This document shows, piece after piece, positions 32,603 through 41,800 of a stretch of DNA of 48,967 nt. Both the position numbers and the translations under genes were made by a program. Each line of letters begins with the position of its first letter. Position 1 is the stretch's first letter. Origin of the DNA: a virus; IMG/VR virus record IMGVR_UViG_3300009093_000060, positions 1 to 48,967 of that record; one strand, written 5' to 3'. Below the pieces are notes generated by a model. The model was not told where the DNA came from. It searched no databases and saw only the letters and a list, made by a program, of their open reading frames with translations.

Positions 32603-32938
32603 TTACGCGGTGACTACTTCCTTGTCCAGTCGCAATAAGTCGATGCGGGCCAGTTCGCTTGCGGCGCATTGAAGGAACTTATTCGTACTATGATTGCCGA
32701 CGAAGCCGCCGCAGTTCGCACACCTATCCGTGCGGTGATACTTCATGTAACGCTCGATTCGCATTCGCTTCGGCAGTGTTTCAAACTCAGCAGCTTCCTC
32801 CTCGGTAAGCGATAGCCAGCCTTCGGGAACCTCGCTCGGCGGTGGCGGAGCCTTAAACGGAAACTGGCTTTCCCTCACGGGGATTTTGCTTAGTATTTCT
32901 CGTGGAAATTGCTCGATGTCACCTGAATACGGATTCAT
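32603..32938 (-). CDS. Small zinc-finger protein
   Basis: A 111-residue protein with a CANCGG...H pattern (from C73) and a further Cys (LQCAAS) that together form a likely zinc site, plus a Pro-rich N-terminal half. It lies just upstream of the portal. Role unknown. Confidence 0.55.
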   Translation of the reverse strand: MNPYSGDIEQFPREILSKIPVRESQFPFKAPPPPSEVPEGWLSLTEEEAAEFETLPKRMRIERYMKYHRTDRCANCGGFVGNHSTNKFLQCAASELARIDLLRLDKEVVTA

Positions 32939-32954
32939 TCACTTATCTCCTTTA

Positions 32955-33347
32955 CTATACACTCGGACTCTGACTGCTGCTCGGCGACAAACTCGCACTG
33001 GGCACATCCACCACGCCGTAGAGATTCGTCACCTTGTACTTGTACTGCGCCGTTGCTGGCGTTGGGCCATTCTCGGACTCGTAGACATATTGCACCGTCA
33101 CTGTGCGAATCTCAAACTTGCTGCGAGGCTTCACGATGAAGTTCTGATCAGAGGTGATCCATAGGTCTACCGATGTCGAGAGCGTCGGGAAATCAGTTAC
33201 GGGAAGAATCGCAGTCTTGCTCGCTTCATCGTCGATGCGATAGGTGGCTGAGTCAGGCGTCACTGGATCGTTGTTCTCATCGAAGAACGCCACCGCGAGC
33301 GGGAACTCGGTGCGTTCGTTTACGGAGATGAGACATTCGTTAGCCAT
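32955..33347 (-). CDS. Ig-like/beta-sandwich virion protein with short Ser/Pro tail
   Basis: A 130-residue protein with an Ig-like beta-sandwich pattern (strands VNERTEFPLAVAFFD, SATYRIDD, TVTVQYVYES) and a C-terminal Ser/Pro tail of about 15 residues (VPSASLSPSSSQSPSV). Small Ig-like proteins in phage head operons bind carbohydrate or decorate the capsid. This is the shortest member of the Ser/Pro-tail group and lacks the SPSHSASPST ending. Confidence 0.6.
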   Translation of the reverse strand: MANECLISVNERTEFPLAVAFFDENNDPVTPDSATYRIDDEASKTAILPVTDFPTLSTSVDLWITSDQNFIVKPRSKFEIRTVTVQYVYESENGPTPATAQYKYKVTNLYGVVDVPSASLSPSSSQSPSV

Positions 33348-33522
33348 TGTGCTCCAATGCCTCGGTGAACTCCTGAGTGTCGTACTCGCGCTCAGCCAAT
33401 GCTAAACAGGCCCAAAAAGGCAAACGAGAAAGCTCTTCACCGATCTCCAACGCACGCGGAAGATAATGCTGTCCACGTTCGGTTAGTTCGATCTTGATAT
33501 TAAGCGATTCAGGGTCAGCCAC
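33340..33522 (-). CDS. Hypothetical helical protein
   Basis: A 60-residue protein overlapping the Ig-like gene's start by 8 bases, so co-translated. Predominantly helical (RALEIGEELSRLPFWACLAL). No family. Confidence 0.55.
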   Translation of the reverse strand: MADPESLNIKIELTERGQHYLPRALEIGEELSRLPFWACLALAEREYDTQEFTEALEHNG

Positions 33523-33561
33523 GCGCCAACTCCTCCAACCATTCCTGTACTTGCCCTGTAA

Positions 33562-33810
33562 TCAATTAACTCGGTTTTCCACGTCCTCAAGTATGTCCGC
33601 GACGTACCATAAAAGCTGACCTAGCTCTTTGGAGGTTACTATCCCACCCTGAAGGACCATAACGATAGTACCGGCGATTTCTTTGGTGGGAGGCGGACTA
33701 AAGATAACTCTTCCCTGCGTCTTCTCTAACACCTGCGCCACCCCTGTCAATACTTCGTAGTCCCCGTCTTCACTAATCGCCGCTGAAATCAACGAGTCAC
33801 TTACCGCCAT
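33562..33810 (-). CDS. Hypothetical protein
   Basis: An 82-residue protein starting inside the 3' end of the glycosyltransferase gene (14-base overlap, with AAAGGAGAT within the upstream frame as ribosome site). Two helices flank a Pro-rich turn (VIFSPPPTKEI). No known function, but the overlap links its expression to the enzyme. Confidence 0.55.
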   Translation of the reverse strand: MAVSDSLISAAISEDGDYEVLTGVAQVLEKTQGRVIFSPPPTKEIAGTIVMVLQGGIVTSKELGQLLWYVADILEDVENRVN

Positions 33811-35596
33811 TTGCCATCTCCTTTAGAAATTCTTGCACTCGCCCGTAGATTAACGGCCAACCCGCAATCTGTCCATCAAATTCCTCCCAGCCAATCGCGT
33901 TCTTCTTGTTTCTGAAGCTCTCGACTGAGAAATGCGGCACTGTCAGCGTCTGCCCGTGTCCGGTGATGTCGATGTTGGGAAACTCCGACTGCCAGTTGGC
34001 GATCTTCTCGTCGCCGAACTTCCCGCGCGTACCCGGTTCGTAGGCCATGCGCTTCACGTCGAACACGCCGTCATTCGCCTCAATCAACTCGACCCGACGC
34101 TTGTAGTGAGCAAGGAGGAGGAGTCGATTCGCGCAGATGCCAGAGACTTGCTGGAGATTCGCCGTACGAACTGCGTGGCCGTCGGAGTAACGGACCCTCC
34201 AGACGTTGGTGTTATAGAAAATTGTCTGATCGTCAGGTGGAACGAACTCGAAGTGCGACGGATGATACAGGACATCCGACTCACACAGGAACACGTAGTC
34301 AGCCGTCGATCGCTCCAGTCCAGCGAGAATCTGGTAGTGCATCGTCCCGCCGGACTTCTCTCGATCCAGCACCAGCGTCCAGTCGCCGAAGTCGGTACGT
34401 TGCAGGGAGACGCAGCCGAGCTCGTGGCCGTTGGTGGCTGATTTGAGGTTGTTGCGCGCAGCGAGTTCCAGTGTCTGATCATGCGAGCCGCACGTGTAAT
34501 AAAGCGCCAGACCGCGTTGCTTGCGTTGAATTGCAGGAGCGTAAGGGATGGACTTTCCTTGACGACGATAGAACTCGTCTCCTGCTTGCTTCACCTGTTG
34601 ATAGACCGGGTTGTCGTCACTCCAGTCCGGCACGGGCGTATACTTCTCTATAAGCCAACTAAGAGGATGCATCTGCTTGGGCCATAGGTTCTTCAGCCAT
34701 AGCTCTCTGCCACGCGCCTTAGCTCGTTCCTTTCTGCCCCCGTCAGCATACGGAAACCCAATACCTCCCACTCTAAAGAAATGCGCAAACCATGTCCCTT
34801 GATTTACCTTCAACTCCCCGCCCGACAGCCAAGTCTTGCAGGCGATCTCCGTTCCCATATCGCCCCACGAGCCAAAAGAAGTATCACACGGCTCAATCTC
34901 AAAATATCTATCTCGTCTCATAGCCCAACAAGCACCGAGAAGGCTCATGGTGTCATGGATCTGGCCTTGCGTTTCAGGTCGAAACGGAACGTCATGCTTC
35001 TTGCAGTAGTTCTCATCTGACGTGTAAGCACCCCAGTAGGCAAAGTCGAGGTTGGTATCAAACCTCCACGAGTGCGTATAGGCCCGTCGCCTTCCTTCCT
35101 GTCCGTCGCGCGGCTTCCAGATCTTCACTTGTTTGAGATAGCGCGAGTTACATTTCTCGCAGCGTGCGGGTTTCGGAGACTGATCCTTCGTCCAGTCGCA
35201 GCGCTTGCACTTCCACTCGAATACTTGCAAATTGAACTGACCGGGGACCACTGTCCAATGCGGCTCAAAAGTGGCGAGGAGTTTCTCGTCGAAGTTGGCG
35301 TCCAATGCGCAATGTGCGTCTAACTTGCAGACGAATTCCCCGCGCGCAACTCTCGCTGCTTCATTCGTCGCCGCACGTTGACCAATGGATTTACGATGCT
35401 GAATGACGGTGAGCCGGGGATCGATCGGGAGGGGCTGGTTGGGCCATTGGTTGTCATACCCGTCCAAAACTACGACGCATTCAGTCTTCTTGGACGTGTT
35501 CGCGAGGACGTTGACAACTGTTTCGTGGAGAAGATCGATGTCGTAGTAGAATTCATTGCGAGCGGGGATAAGAACCGACAAGTGGTAGCGTGTCAT
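33797..35596 (-). CDS. Two-domain glycosyltransferase, GT-A fold, polypeptide GalNAc-transferase-like
   Basis: A 599-residue protein. Residues 1-~280 form a GT-A domain: SVLIPARNE at the N-terminus, then LDAHC at 92-96 in the metal-site position. A zinc ribbon with Cys 130, 133, 146 and 149 is inserted in the domain. WGDMGTE at 244-250 and HFFR at 272-275 lie where GT27 enzymes have W-G-x-E-N-x-E and H-x-F-R. A motif WPKQ..P..WLIE (from 305) is shared with the GT-methyltransferase protein. Residues ~360-599 are a second GT-like domain with SDVLYHP (440-446) as a possible metal site. No signal peptide is seen, so it acts in the host cytoplasm on sugar-nucleotide substrates. The proposed acceptors are the Ser repeats of virion proteins in the same operon. 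Sugar and acceptor are inferred, not shown. Confidence 0.75.
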   Translation of the reverse strand: MTRYHLSVLIPARNEFYYDIDLLHETVVNVLANTSKKTECVVVLDGYDNQWPNQPLPIDPRLTVIQHRKSIGQRAATNEAARVARGEFVCKLDAHCALDANFDEKLLATFEPHWTVVPGQFNLQVFEWKCKRCDWTKDQSPKPARCEKCNSRYLKQVKIWKPRDGQEGRRRAYTHSWRFDTNLDFAYWGAYTSDENYCKKHDVPFRPETQGQIHDTMSLLGACWAMRRDRYFEIEPCDTSFGSWGDMGTEIACKTWLSGGELKVNQGTWFAHFFRVGGIGFPYADGGRKERAKARGRELWLKNLWPKQMHPLSWLIEKYTPVPDWSDDNPVYQQVKQAGDEFYRRQGKSIPYAPAIQRKQRGLALYYTCGSHDQTLELAARNNLKSATNGHELGCVSLQRTDFGDWTLVLDREKSGGTMHYQILAGLERSTADYVFLCESDVLYHPSHFEFVPPDDQTIFYNTNVWRVRYSDGHAVRTANLQQVSGICANRLLLLAHYKRRVELIEANDGVFDVKRMAYEPGTRGKFGDEKIANWQSEFPNIDITGHGQTLTVPHFSVESFRNKKNAIGWEEFDGQIAGWPLIYGRVQEFLKEMANGGK

Positions 35597-35626
35597 CGGG
35601 AGAGGATTGTAGCATGAAGGTCAACC

Positions 35627-35845
35627 TTAGTCGCGCCTAAGCTTATCTACGATTCCGTAAGTGCGAACTTCCGCAATTCCGATCTGCGTTCCATCTCGGA
35701 GACGTGTCAAGTAATCCATTGCCAACTCCTCGGCAAGCTCTTTCTGATCTGGATCGAATCCGCGAATAACATGCCAGTCAGTTGCGTCCACGTCGCATAT
35801 TAACAAGACAAACATGGGATAATCGGTAGTCTTTAACTCGCTCAC
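35627..35845 (-). CDS. Hypothetical small alpha/beta protein
   Basis: The GTG at 35845 is preferred because GGGAGG lies just upstream. A TTG at 35860 overlaps that site. The 72-residue product has strands and a helix (FVLLICDVDATDWHVIRG, ELAEELAMDYL). No family known. It is located between the two glycosyltransferase genes. Confidence 0.5.
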   Translation of the reverse strand: MSELKTTDYPMFVLLICDVDATDWHVIRGFDPDQKELAEELAMDYLTRLRDGTQIGIAEVRTYGIVDKLRRD

Positions 35846-35860
35846 TCCACCACCTCCCAA

Positions 35861-36085
35861 TCACCACCGCTCATCGTAATCCCCGATACGCTTTCCCTTA
35901 CGACTCTCAGCACGTTGATCACAGGAGGTCGTATGCCGAAGCAGGGGATGCACATCTGGGTTGTCGTCCAGTTCAAACTTGTCCGGTCCTTCATCGGCTC
36001 CGCGACAGTTACCACAGCAGTACATCGTCCCTTCGTGCGTGAGACGCTGGCAGTCCGGCTTGTCGCACTTCTTAAACCTATGCAT
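35861..36085 (-). CDS. Small Cys-rich zinc-binding protein
   Basis: The ATG at 36085 follows GGGAGGT, with a spacing of seven. The 74-residue product has a zinc-finger-like N-terminus (CDKPDCQRLTHEGTMYCCGNC), resembling MYND/zinc-knuckle spacing. It lies between the two glycosyltransferases; function unknown. Confidence 0.5.
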   Translation of the reverse strand: MHRFKKCDKPDCQRLTHEGTMYCCGNCRGADEGPDKFELDDNPDVHPLLRHTTSCDQRAESRKGKRIGDYDERW

Positions 36086-36290
36086 CAATTACCTCCCAAT
36101 CACTCGCAAAGTAATCCTCCTCCGTAATCACCCACGGATGCCACTTGCCGTCGTCTGGGCCGGAAGACGAGTAACCCTTGATGCAGAGTCGTCCTTCTTC
36201 CAGTCCGACATGGATGCGCGTGGACCAGAGGCGGCGACGAGCGTGCTGGTTGAGATCGAAGATGGCGTGCAGGGTTTCAGTGAAGGTCAT
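36078..36290 (-). CDS. DUF2829 / Tad2-like protein (possible anti-Thoeris)
   Basis: A 70-residue protein whose layout follows DUF2829: a start FTETLHAIFDLNQ, then R..LW, then short strands with a Gly-rich loop, and the closing TEEDYFASDWEVID, the position of the usual DWE-V end. Tad2 proteins bind the signalling molecules of the Thoeris defence system and block it. The conserved end is clear, but the middle differs, so this is a candidate only. Overlaps its neighbours. Confidence 0.5.
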   Translation of the reverse strand: MTFTETLHAIFDLNQHARRRLWSTRIHVGLEEGRLCIKGYSSSGPDDGKWHPWVITEEDYFASDWEVIDA

Positions 36291-36490
36291 TTGCGCTCCT
36301 TATTGGCTACGTCAATTTCAACTCCCCAATACCTGCAAAGATTTTTCAGAATCCTTTCTGCGCGTCTTTCAGGGTTGACGATAGCCAAGTCGTTAATCAT
36401 TGCCTCTAGGTACACTTTGCGGCACTCGTCCATATTCTCAGGAGTCCAGCGATGGTTTGGGTTAGGTTCGATTGGGTCTGACGACATCAT
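36287..36490 (-). CDS. Hypothetical small protein
   Basis: ATG at 36490 (or the adjacent ATG 36487) overlaps the GT-methyltransferase stop and begins MMSSDPIEPNPNHRW. The 67-residue product is helical with several Arg and Cys. Longer frames starting in the enzyme gene are unlikely. No family. Confidence 0.5.
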   Translation of the reverse strand: MMSSDPIEPNPNHRWTPENMDECRKVYLEAMINDLAIVNPERRAERILKNLCRYWGVEIDVANKERK

Positions 36491-38478
36491 GGCTTCACCC
36501 ACATGAAATCTGTTGATTTGTGACCTTGAAAGATGTACCAGATCGGAATCCGGTGTGCGTTCGTGTACGCCTGCACCGCTTCGACTACACCGCCGCCAAC
36601 CCAACGCTTCTGGTCAAGTGCGTAGTAGTCATCACCGGAGACGATGCCGCCTGAGCGTACTCGTTTGGACCACTCGATGAGATCCATGATGCAGTAATCA
36701 AAAAGGTGATTCGCGTCCACGTAGACATAATCAAGATAATCGTAATCAACTGTCTCAACTGCGGCCATTGAAGTGTCGTCGTAGACCCTGACGTTGGGAT
36801 AAGGAGCGGTCTTACGAAGAGTTTCCTGACGCGCAAAGCCGTGCTTCTCCTCGGTCTTATTCTGTGGATTTCCTGAATACCTCTCCCACGGGTCAACGAG
36901 TAAGAGTTCGCACTCGGGATTTGCCTTCAGCAGCACCTCGGAATACTTTCCTTCTGCCACCCCAATCTCCGCGCCGCGCTTGAATCCCAACTCGGCAAAC
37001 AGTTGCGCCAGATCATTCCGATGAAAGTCACGTAGCTCAATCGGCATCGGCCCGCGCAGACGCTGCGGGGAGATGGAGAATTTGCGGATGAGGTAGTCGT
37101 TGAGGGCGGGAGCGGTCATTGGTGATTGCTTTAGTGATTCAACTTCTTCGATAACCTTCTCAACCTTAGACCATGCAGCCTCTGATTCTGGCGTGCGTGG
37201 CACTTGCGCCTGCCCGATGATGAGCCAGTCTTTCTCGATTCGCTCTATCGTTACTTCGTCGCCACCGTAGGAGTAAGTCAGCAACAGCACCTTCTTCTTG
37301 CCTCGGAACGGATTCTGATTAGGGCAGAGAGTGGAGTTGTTGACAACGATGTCAAGCGAGTCGTTCTGGACCAGCGACTGCAACCGTTCTCTTACGTCGA
37401 TTGAATGATCGGCGAAGGGCGGCATACTGCCGAGGATGCCGTAGCGTGCGGAGTAAATCACTAGCGACATACTGGCGCTAACAGCATCGCCAACGCCGCT
37501 CCGATCATCATTCCTACCAAGATCCATATCAGCAGTCCCGACAGAGATAAGACGTGGCCTGCGTTCCGCATACAGCACCTCCTCCCAGTTCTCCGGCCAG
37601 CTTGGCACGGGCCAGAAGTGTTCGATGAGCCACTTAAACGGCTTCGCTTGCTTGGGCCATGCGTCGTTGTAGATCCAGTTCTTTGTGAAAGTTGCGCCTT
37701 GCGTGAGCCATGCTTCAGGGAGGTGGTAGCCGCGCCCGCCCTTGCCGTCCTCGCCTTTGTATTCCTTGCCTTTATGGAGGTGGGCGTACCATGTTTTCTT
37801 ATTGATAACTCCGCGTCCGCCGCTGAGCCAACACTTCAGAAAAAGTTCCTGCGCTTCATTCCAGAATGGCCCGTAGCCCACTTCGTCCATCAGTTCCAGT
37901 TCCTGAAAGTAGCTCGCGGCCATGAACCATGATGACCCCTGACTCGACATTTCATCATCCAGATCGTACTCCGGCTTACCCGATCTCTCCCTGATGCGCT
38001 CATACCACACTTTCCCATTCAATCCTTTCCCGCCGAAGTCGTTTGGGTCATCCGGGAAGCTCAGGTAATGGTAATCAACGTCAGGCTTGCCCACATCCTG
38101 CACGGTCCAGCTCTCGGCGTTGAGCCGCTTGCGACGCGGGACGACTATCCAGTTCGGCTCCATGTCGGCCTGCAACTTAGTATCGTAGGCTTCGTCCAAC
38201 ATGCAGTGCGCGTCGAGCTTGAGCAGGTACTTTGCGCCACGAGAGATCGCGGAACCTGCGGCTGAGTTGATCGCTGCGCGAAGTCCTCTCGGCTCGCCGT
38301 GGTGGATCGTGTGCAGGTTGGGGAACTGGTCGGTGATCTCTTTCCACTTGTCCGGCCAGTAGCCTTCGAGTACCGCGATCACCTCAACTTCATCCTCGGC
38401 CTTCGTGAAGCACTCATGGATCGTTGGAAAGAGATAGGTTTCGTTACGGGAGGGAATTAAAATTGCGAGTTTAGCCAT
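36487..38478 (-). CDS. Glycosyltransferase-methyltransferase fusion
   Basis: A 663-residue protein. The N-terminal ~300 residues are a GT-A domain paralogous to the 33797-35596 protein: ILIPSRNE near the start, LDAHC at 88-92, a SSQGSSWFMAASYF acceptor-side segment at 178-191, WLSGG (217-221), YAHLHK near 231-236, and WPKQ..P..WLIE at 274-286. Residues ~300-450 are a linker or accessory domain. The C-terminal ~170 residues (from GAEIGVAEG at 502-510) are a class I SAM-dependent methyltransferase of the methyltransferase-24 type, with LLLVDPW (526-531), YVYVDANH and GGIVSGDDY. The likely product is a sugar added and then methylated, or two separate steps of one glycan pathway. It lies between the giant Ser-repeat fibre and the head genes. 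Confidence 0.8.
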   Translation of the reverse strand: MAKLAILIPSRNETYLFPTIHECFTKAEDEVEVIAVLEGYWPDKWKEITDQFPNLHTIHHGEPRGLRAAINSAAGSAISRGAKYLLKLDAHCMLDEAYDTKLQADMEPNWIVVPRRKRLNAESWTVQDVGKPDVDYHYLSFPDDPNDFGGKGLNGKVWYERIRERSGKPEYDLDDEMSSQGSSWFMAASYFQELELMDEVGYGPFWNEAQELFLKCWLSGGRGVINKKTWYAHLHKGKEYKGEDGKGGRGYHLPEAWLTQGATFTKNWIYNDAWPKQAKPFKWLIEHFWPVPSWPENWEEVLYAERRPRLISVGTADMDLGRNDDRSGVGDAVSASMSLVIYSARYGILGSMPPFADHSIDVRERLQSLVQNDSLDIVVNNSTLCPNQNPFRGKKKVLLLTYSYGGDEVTIERIEKDWLIIGQAQVPRTPESEAAWSKVEKVIEEVESLKQSPMTAPALNDYLIRKFSISPQRLRGPMPIELRDFHRNDLAQLFAELGFKRGAEIGVAEGKYSEVLLKANPECELLLVDPWERYSGNPQNKTEEKHGFARQETLRKTAPYPNVRVYDDTSMAAVETVDYDYLDYVYVDANHLFDYCIMDLIEWSKRVRSGGIVSGDDYYALDQKRWVGGGVVEAVQAYTNAHRIPIWYIFQGHKSTDFMWVKP

Positions 38479-38665
38479 CGCGCTGTCCTAAGTATTCAAT
38501 AACTGCACCAAATAACAGGTTGGTACGAAGCCAAACAGCGAACACGGCAACGGACAGGGCGACTACAGCCGCTGTCATATGCCCGGTAATCGCCATCGAT
38601 ATACCAAGTCCGGTTCCGAGGCCGCTAACCGCGCTTGCGATAAAGAACAAAGATCGACTCTTCAT
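38471..38665 (-). CDS. Small two-segment membrane protein
   Basis: A 64-residue protein with two hydrophobic segments (residues about 5-27 and 31-52). Size and topology are compatible with small holins or inner-membrane accessory proteins. It overlaps the GT-methyltransferase start by 8 bases. Function unproven. Confidence 0.6.
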   Translation of the reverse strand: MKSRSLFFIASAVSGLGTGLGISMAITGHMTAAVVALSVAVFAVWLRTNLLFGAVIEYLGQRDG

Positions 38666-38853
38666 CTCGACCGCTCCTTCTTCCGCGTGCCGTTCGTCTG
38701 CGGTTCGTTCACGTATCGATCTTTTATGTAGTCCTCTACCGCAATGACAATCTCCGCTGAGACACTCCGCCTGTTCACTGCCGCTAATTTCTTCAGTTCA
38801 GCCAGCACTTTTACAGGGAAGTAAATATGAGTATCCTTTACTCCTCGTTTCAT
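38662..38853 (-). CDS. Ribbon-helix-helix (Arc-like) regulator
   Basis: A 63-residue protein with the Arc/MetJ-type RHH pattern: a short basic strand (HIYFPVKVLAELKKLA) followed by a helix (RRSVSAEIVIAVEDYIKDRY) and a basic tail. RHH proteins dimerise and bind operators with the beta strand. It may regulate this late segment, but no operator can be assigned. Confidence 0.65.
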   Translation of the reverse strand: MKRGVKDTHIYFPVKVLAELKKLAAVNRRSVSAEIVIAVEDYIKDRYVNEPQTNGTRKKERSR

Positions 38854-38879
38854 AGGAATACAACGTACTACGATAGGAG

Positions 38880-41800
38880 TCAGTTGTCAACTGCGAATTG
38901 TACGGATGCCACTCGCGCCGCAAACACGGCTCCGGGCTTGCGTGGCACGAACGCAACCGACGACTGACGCGGCATGAAGTGAGCATGGACAACTCGTGGC
39001 AATGGACCACTCGGGCTGGCGGAATGCGAGGGGCTGAGCGACGGGCTGATGCTGAGCGAAGTGGAAGCTGAGGAAGACGACGAAGGCGAGAGACTGGGCG
39101 ACTCGCTGACGGAGATTGATGAACTAGGAGAGATACTCTGAGATTGCGACGCGCTGGGCGATTGCGAGGCTGAGACTGACTCGCTCGGGGAAGTTGAAGG
39201 AGACTCACTGGACGACGGACTCGCTGAACTGGATGCGCTACTGGATGGCGAAGGAGATCTCGACTCACTTCCGCTCGGACTGGTAGACGCGCTCGCACTC
39301 GCGCTTTCCGAGTGGCTGGGAGAGAGTGATGGCGAGGCACTTGAACTTGGACTGACACTGGCCGAAGGTGAAACCGAGAGAGACTCGCTGCTGCTCGGGC
39401 TGACGCTCGCACTCGGAGACTGACTACTACTCGCACTTGCAGATGGACTGAGAGACGGTGAAGGGCTGACTGAAGGTGAAGTTGACGAGCTTGGCGAGAG
39501 GCTTGGGCTCACGCTTGGAGAGACTGAAGACGATCCTGCACTCGGGCTCGGGCTCTCACTTGAGCTAGGGGAGGTTGAAGCTGAACTGGAACTAGACGGA
39601 CTTTGACTGGCGCTCGGACTGATTGAGGGACTTTCGCTGGCTGAAGGTGAGATCGACGAGCTGGGACTTTGACTCAACGACTCACTACTACTAGGTGAGG
39701 TGCTCGCACTCGGACTCACGCTCGGGCTCTCGGAGGATGACGGGCTGGGGGAACTGCTGGGGGATTGCGAAGCGGATTCTGATGATGATGGTGAGGTCGA
39801 AGCAGAAGGAGAGACCGAACGTGACTCACTACTGGACGGGGAGAGTGAGGGGCTGGGTGAGACAGATGGTGAGGTAGACGAACTTGGGCTTTGACTGGGA
39901 GATGGGCTCACACTCGCAGACGCACTCGAACTTGGTGATTGTGACGATGAGGGAGATTGACTAGGCGACTCACTCGTACTCGGACTCAGTGATGACGACG
40001 GACTAATCGAAAGCGACTCGCTACTCGATGGAGAAGTGGAGCTGCTCGGTGAAACGCTGGGCGACTCTGACGACGACGGACTCTGCGACGGTGAAGGACT
40101 GACGCTGGGACTCGTTGAGCTCGATGGCGAGACTGACGCAGACGGAGACACCGATAGGCTCTCACTTGAGGATGGTGAAGTCGATGCGCTCGGACTCACC
40201 GAGGGAGAAGCTGAACTGGACGGGCTCTGAGACGGGCTCGGGGAAACTGACGGGCTAATTGAACTCGAAGGTGATTGACTCGGAGAGGGCGAAACACTCG
40301 CACTCTCACTTGCAGATGGGCTTTGGGATGCACTGGGAGAGACGGAGGGGCTCGCTGACGATGAAGGTGATTCGCTTGCACTCGGGCTAATGCTGGGAGA
40401 TTCGCTCGACGAAGGGCTGGCAGAACTTGAGGGAGAGATCGAGGGCGATTCCGACGAGCTAGGCGATGCGCTGCTACTTGGTGAGATCGAAAGCGATTCC
40501 GATGAGCTGGGAGACGCAGAGCTACTTGGACTAACGCTTGCCGACGCCGACGAACTGGGAGATTGACTCGCGCTGGGGGAAACACTTTGAGACTCGCTTG
40601 TACTAGGCGACTGAGACGCAGATGGGCTCGTACTCGCACTTGCGGACGACGACGGAGACGCACTGCTACTAGGCGAAACTGATGGTGACTCCGACGATGA
40701 CGGGCTGACACTCGGGCTGGGGCTGACTGAAGGTGAGGTGCTACTACTCGGGGATGCGCTACTCGACGGAGAAACTGAGCCACTAGGTGAGACGCTCGGA
40801 CTAACCGATGAAGACGGAGAACCCGGAACCGCATCCCCGCCCCCGAAGTTGTCAAGCTTTGCCCCGCCCGCTGTTCCCATGCCGATCACGCCACCGGAGG
40901 TGTAGGTGGAGTCGGTGACGGAATCGACCAGTGCCCAGTCGTTCCCGGTGCGTTTGATGTAGACGGTAATTGTGGAGCCGACCATGCTCGCGCCGAACTG
41001 GTCGTTGTTCAGTAAGTTAGAGCCGATGCCGAAGGCGGCGATCGTTGTCGCCACGCCCGCGTCGTAGCGGATAACTGTCAAGTTAGCTCCAAAGGCGCGA
41101 ACTCCATATGCGTTGACGCTCGCCCCTAAACTGGATGCGCGGAGATATAGTTGACAGGAGCGCGTGATGCCGCTGATGTTAATCGCCGCCTGTGCGTAGA
41201 CCTCGCAGTCGGCTGCTGTCGTCGTGCCCCATGCCGCAGTTCCAGTTCCACTGGCCGAGGCAAACTGGTTGCTTACAACTACCATCCCGCCATCGCTGAA
41301 CACTGCACCGCTCCAGCCTGCAGACGGCGGCGGGCCTTCGTCAGAGCGATTCGCGTCGTCGAGAATCGGCGTAGTGGGGAAGTTAGGCGGAGGCGGAGAG
41401 GGGCTCGCGCTGGAACTAGGAGAAGTGGATGCACTCGGGGAGAGGCTGGAACTTGGACTCGGACTGCTACTGGGAGAGAGCGACGGAGAGACTGAAGCAC
41501 TCGCACTAGGACTGTCGGAGGCTGACGGAGACGCGGAGGCGCTGGGGCTAACTGAGGGAGAACCGATGATCGCGACACCACCGCCGAAGTCGTCTGCTTC
41601 GATCAGTGCGTTGCCAGCAATGATCTGGAGCTGTAAGCCAATCTGTCCGGGAGCGCCGTAAGTAGAATCCGTGATCGTCGTCTGTTTCGTCCACGCGCCT
41701 GCGCCCTGCCTGGTCCAGAGTTCGAGTTGATCCCCTGTAATACGCGCACCGATCTTGTCGCCGTCGGTGAGAGTTATTGCAACAGAGCCAATTTCAGCGT

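Noticed and set aside
39695-40855. Long open frames on the other strand or frame of the Ser repeats, rich in Asp/Glu/Gly or Arg/His
   Set aside because: They are by-products of the repeat composition (antisense of Ser/Pro codons), lack ribosome sites and domain structure.
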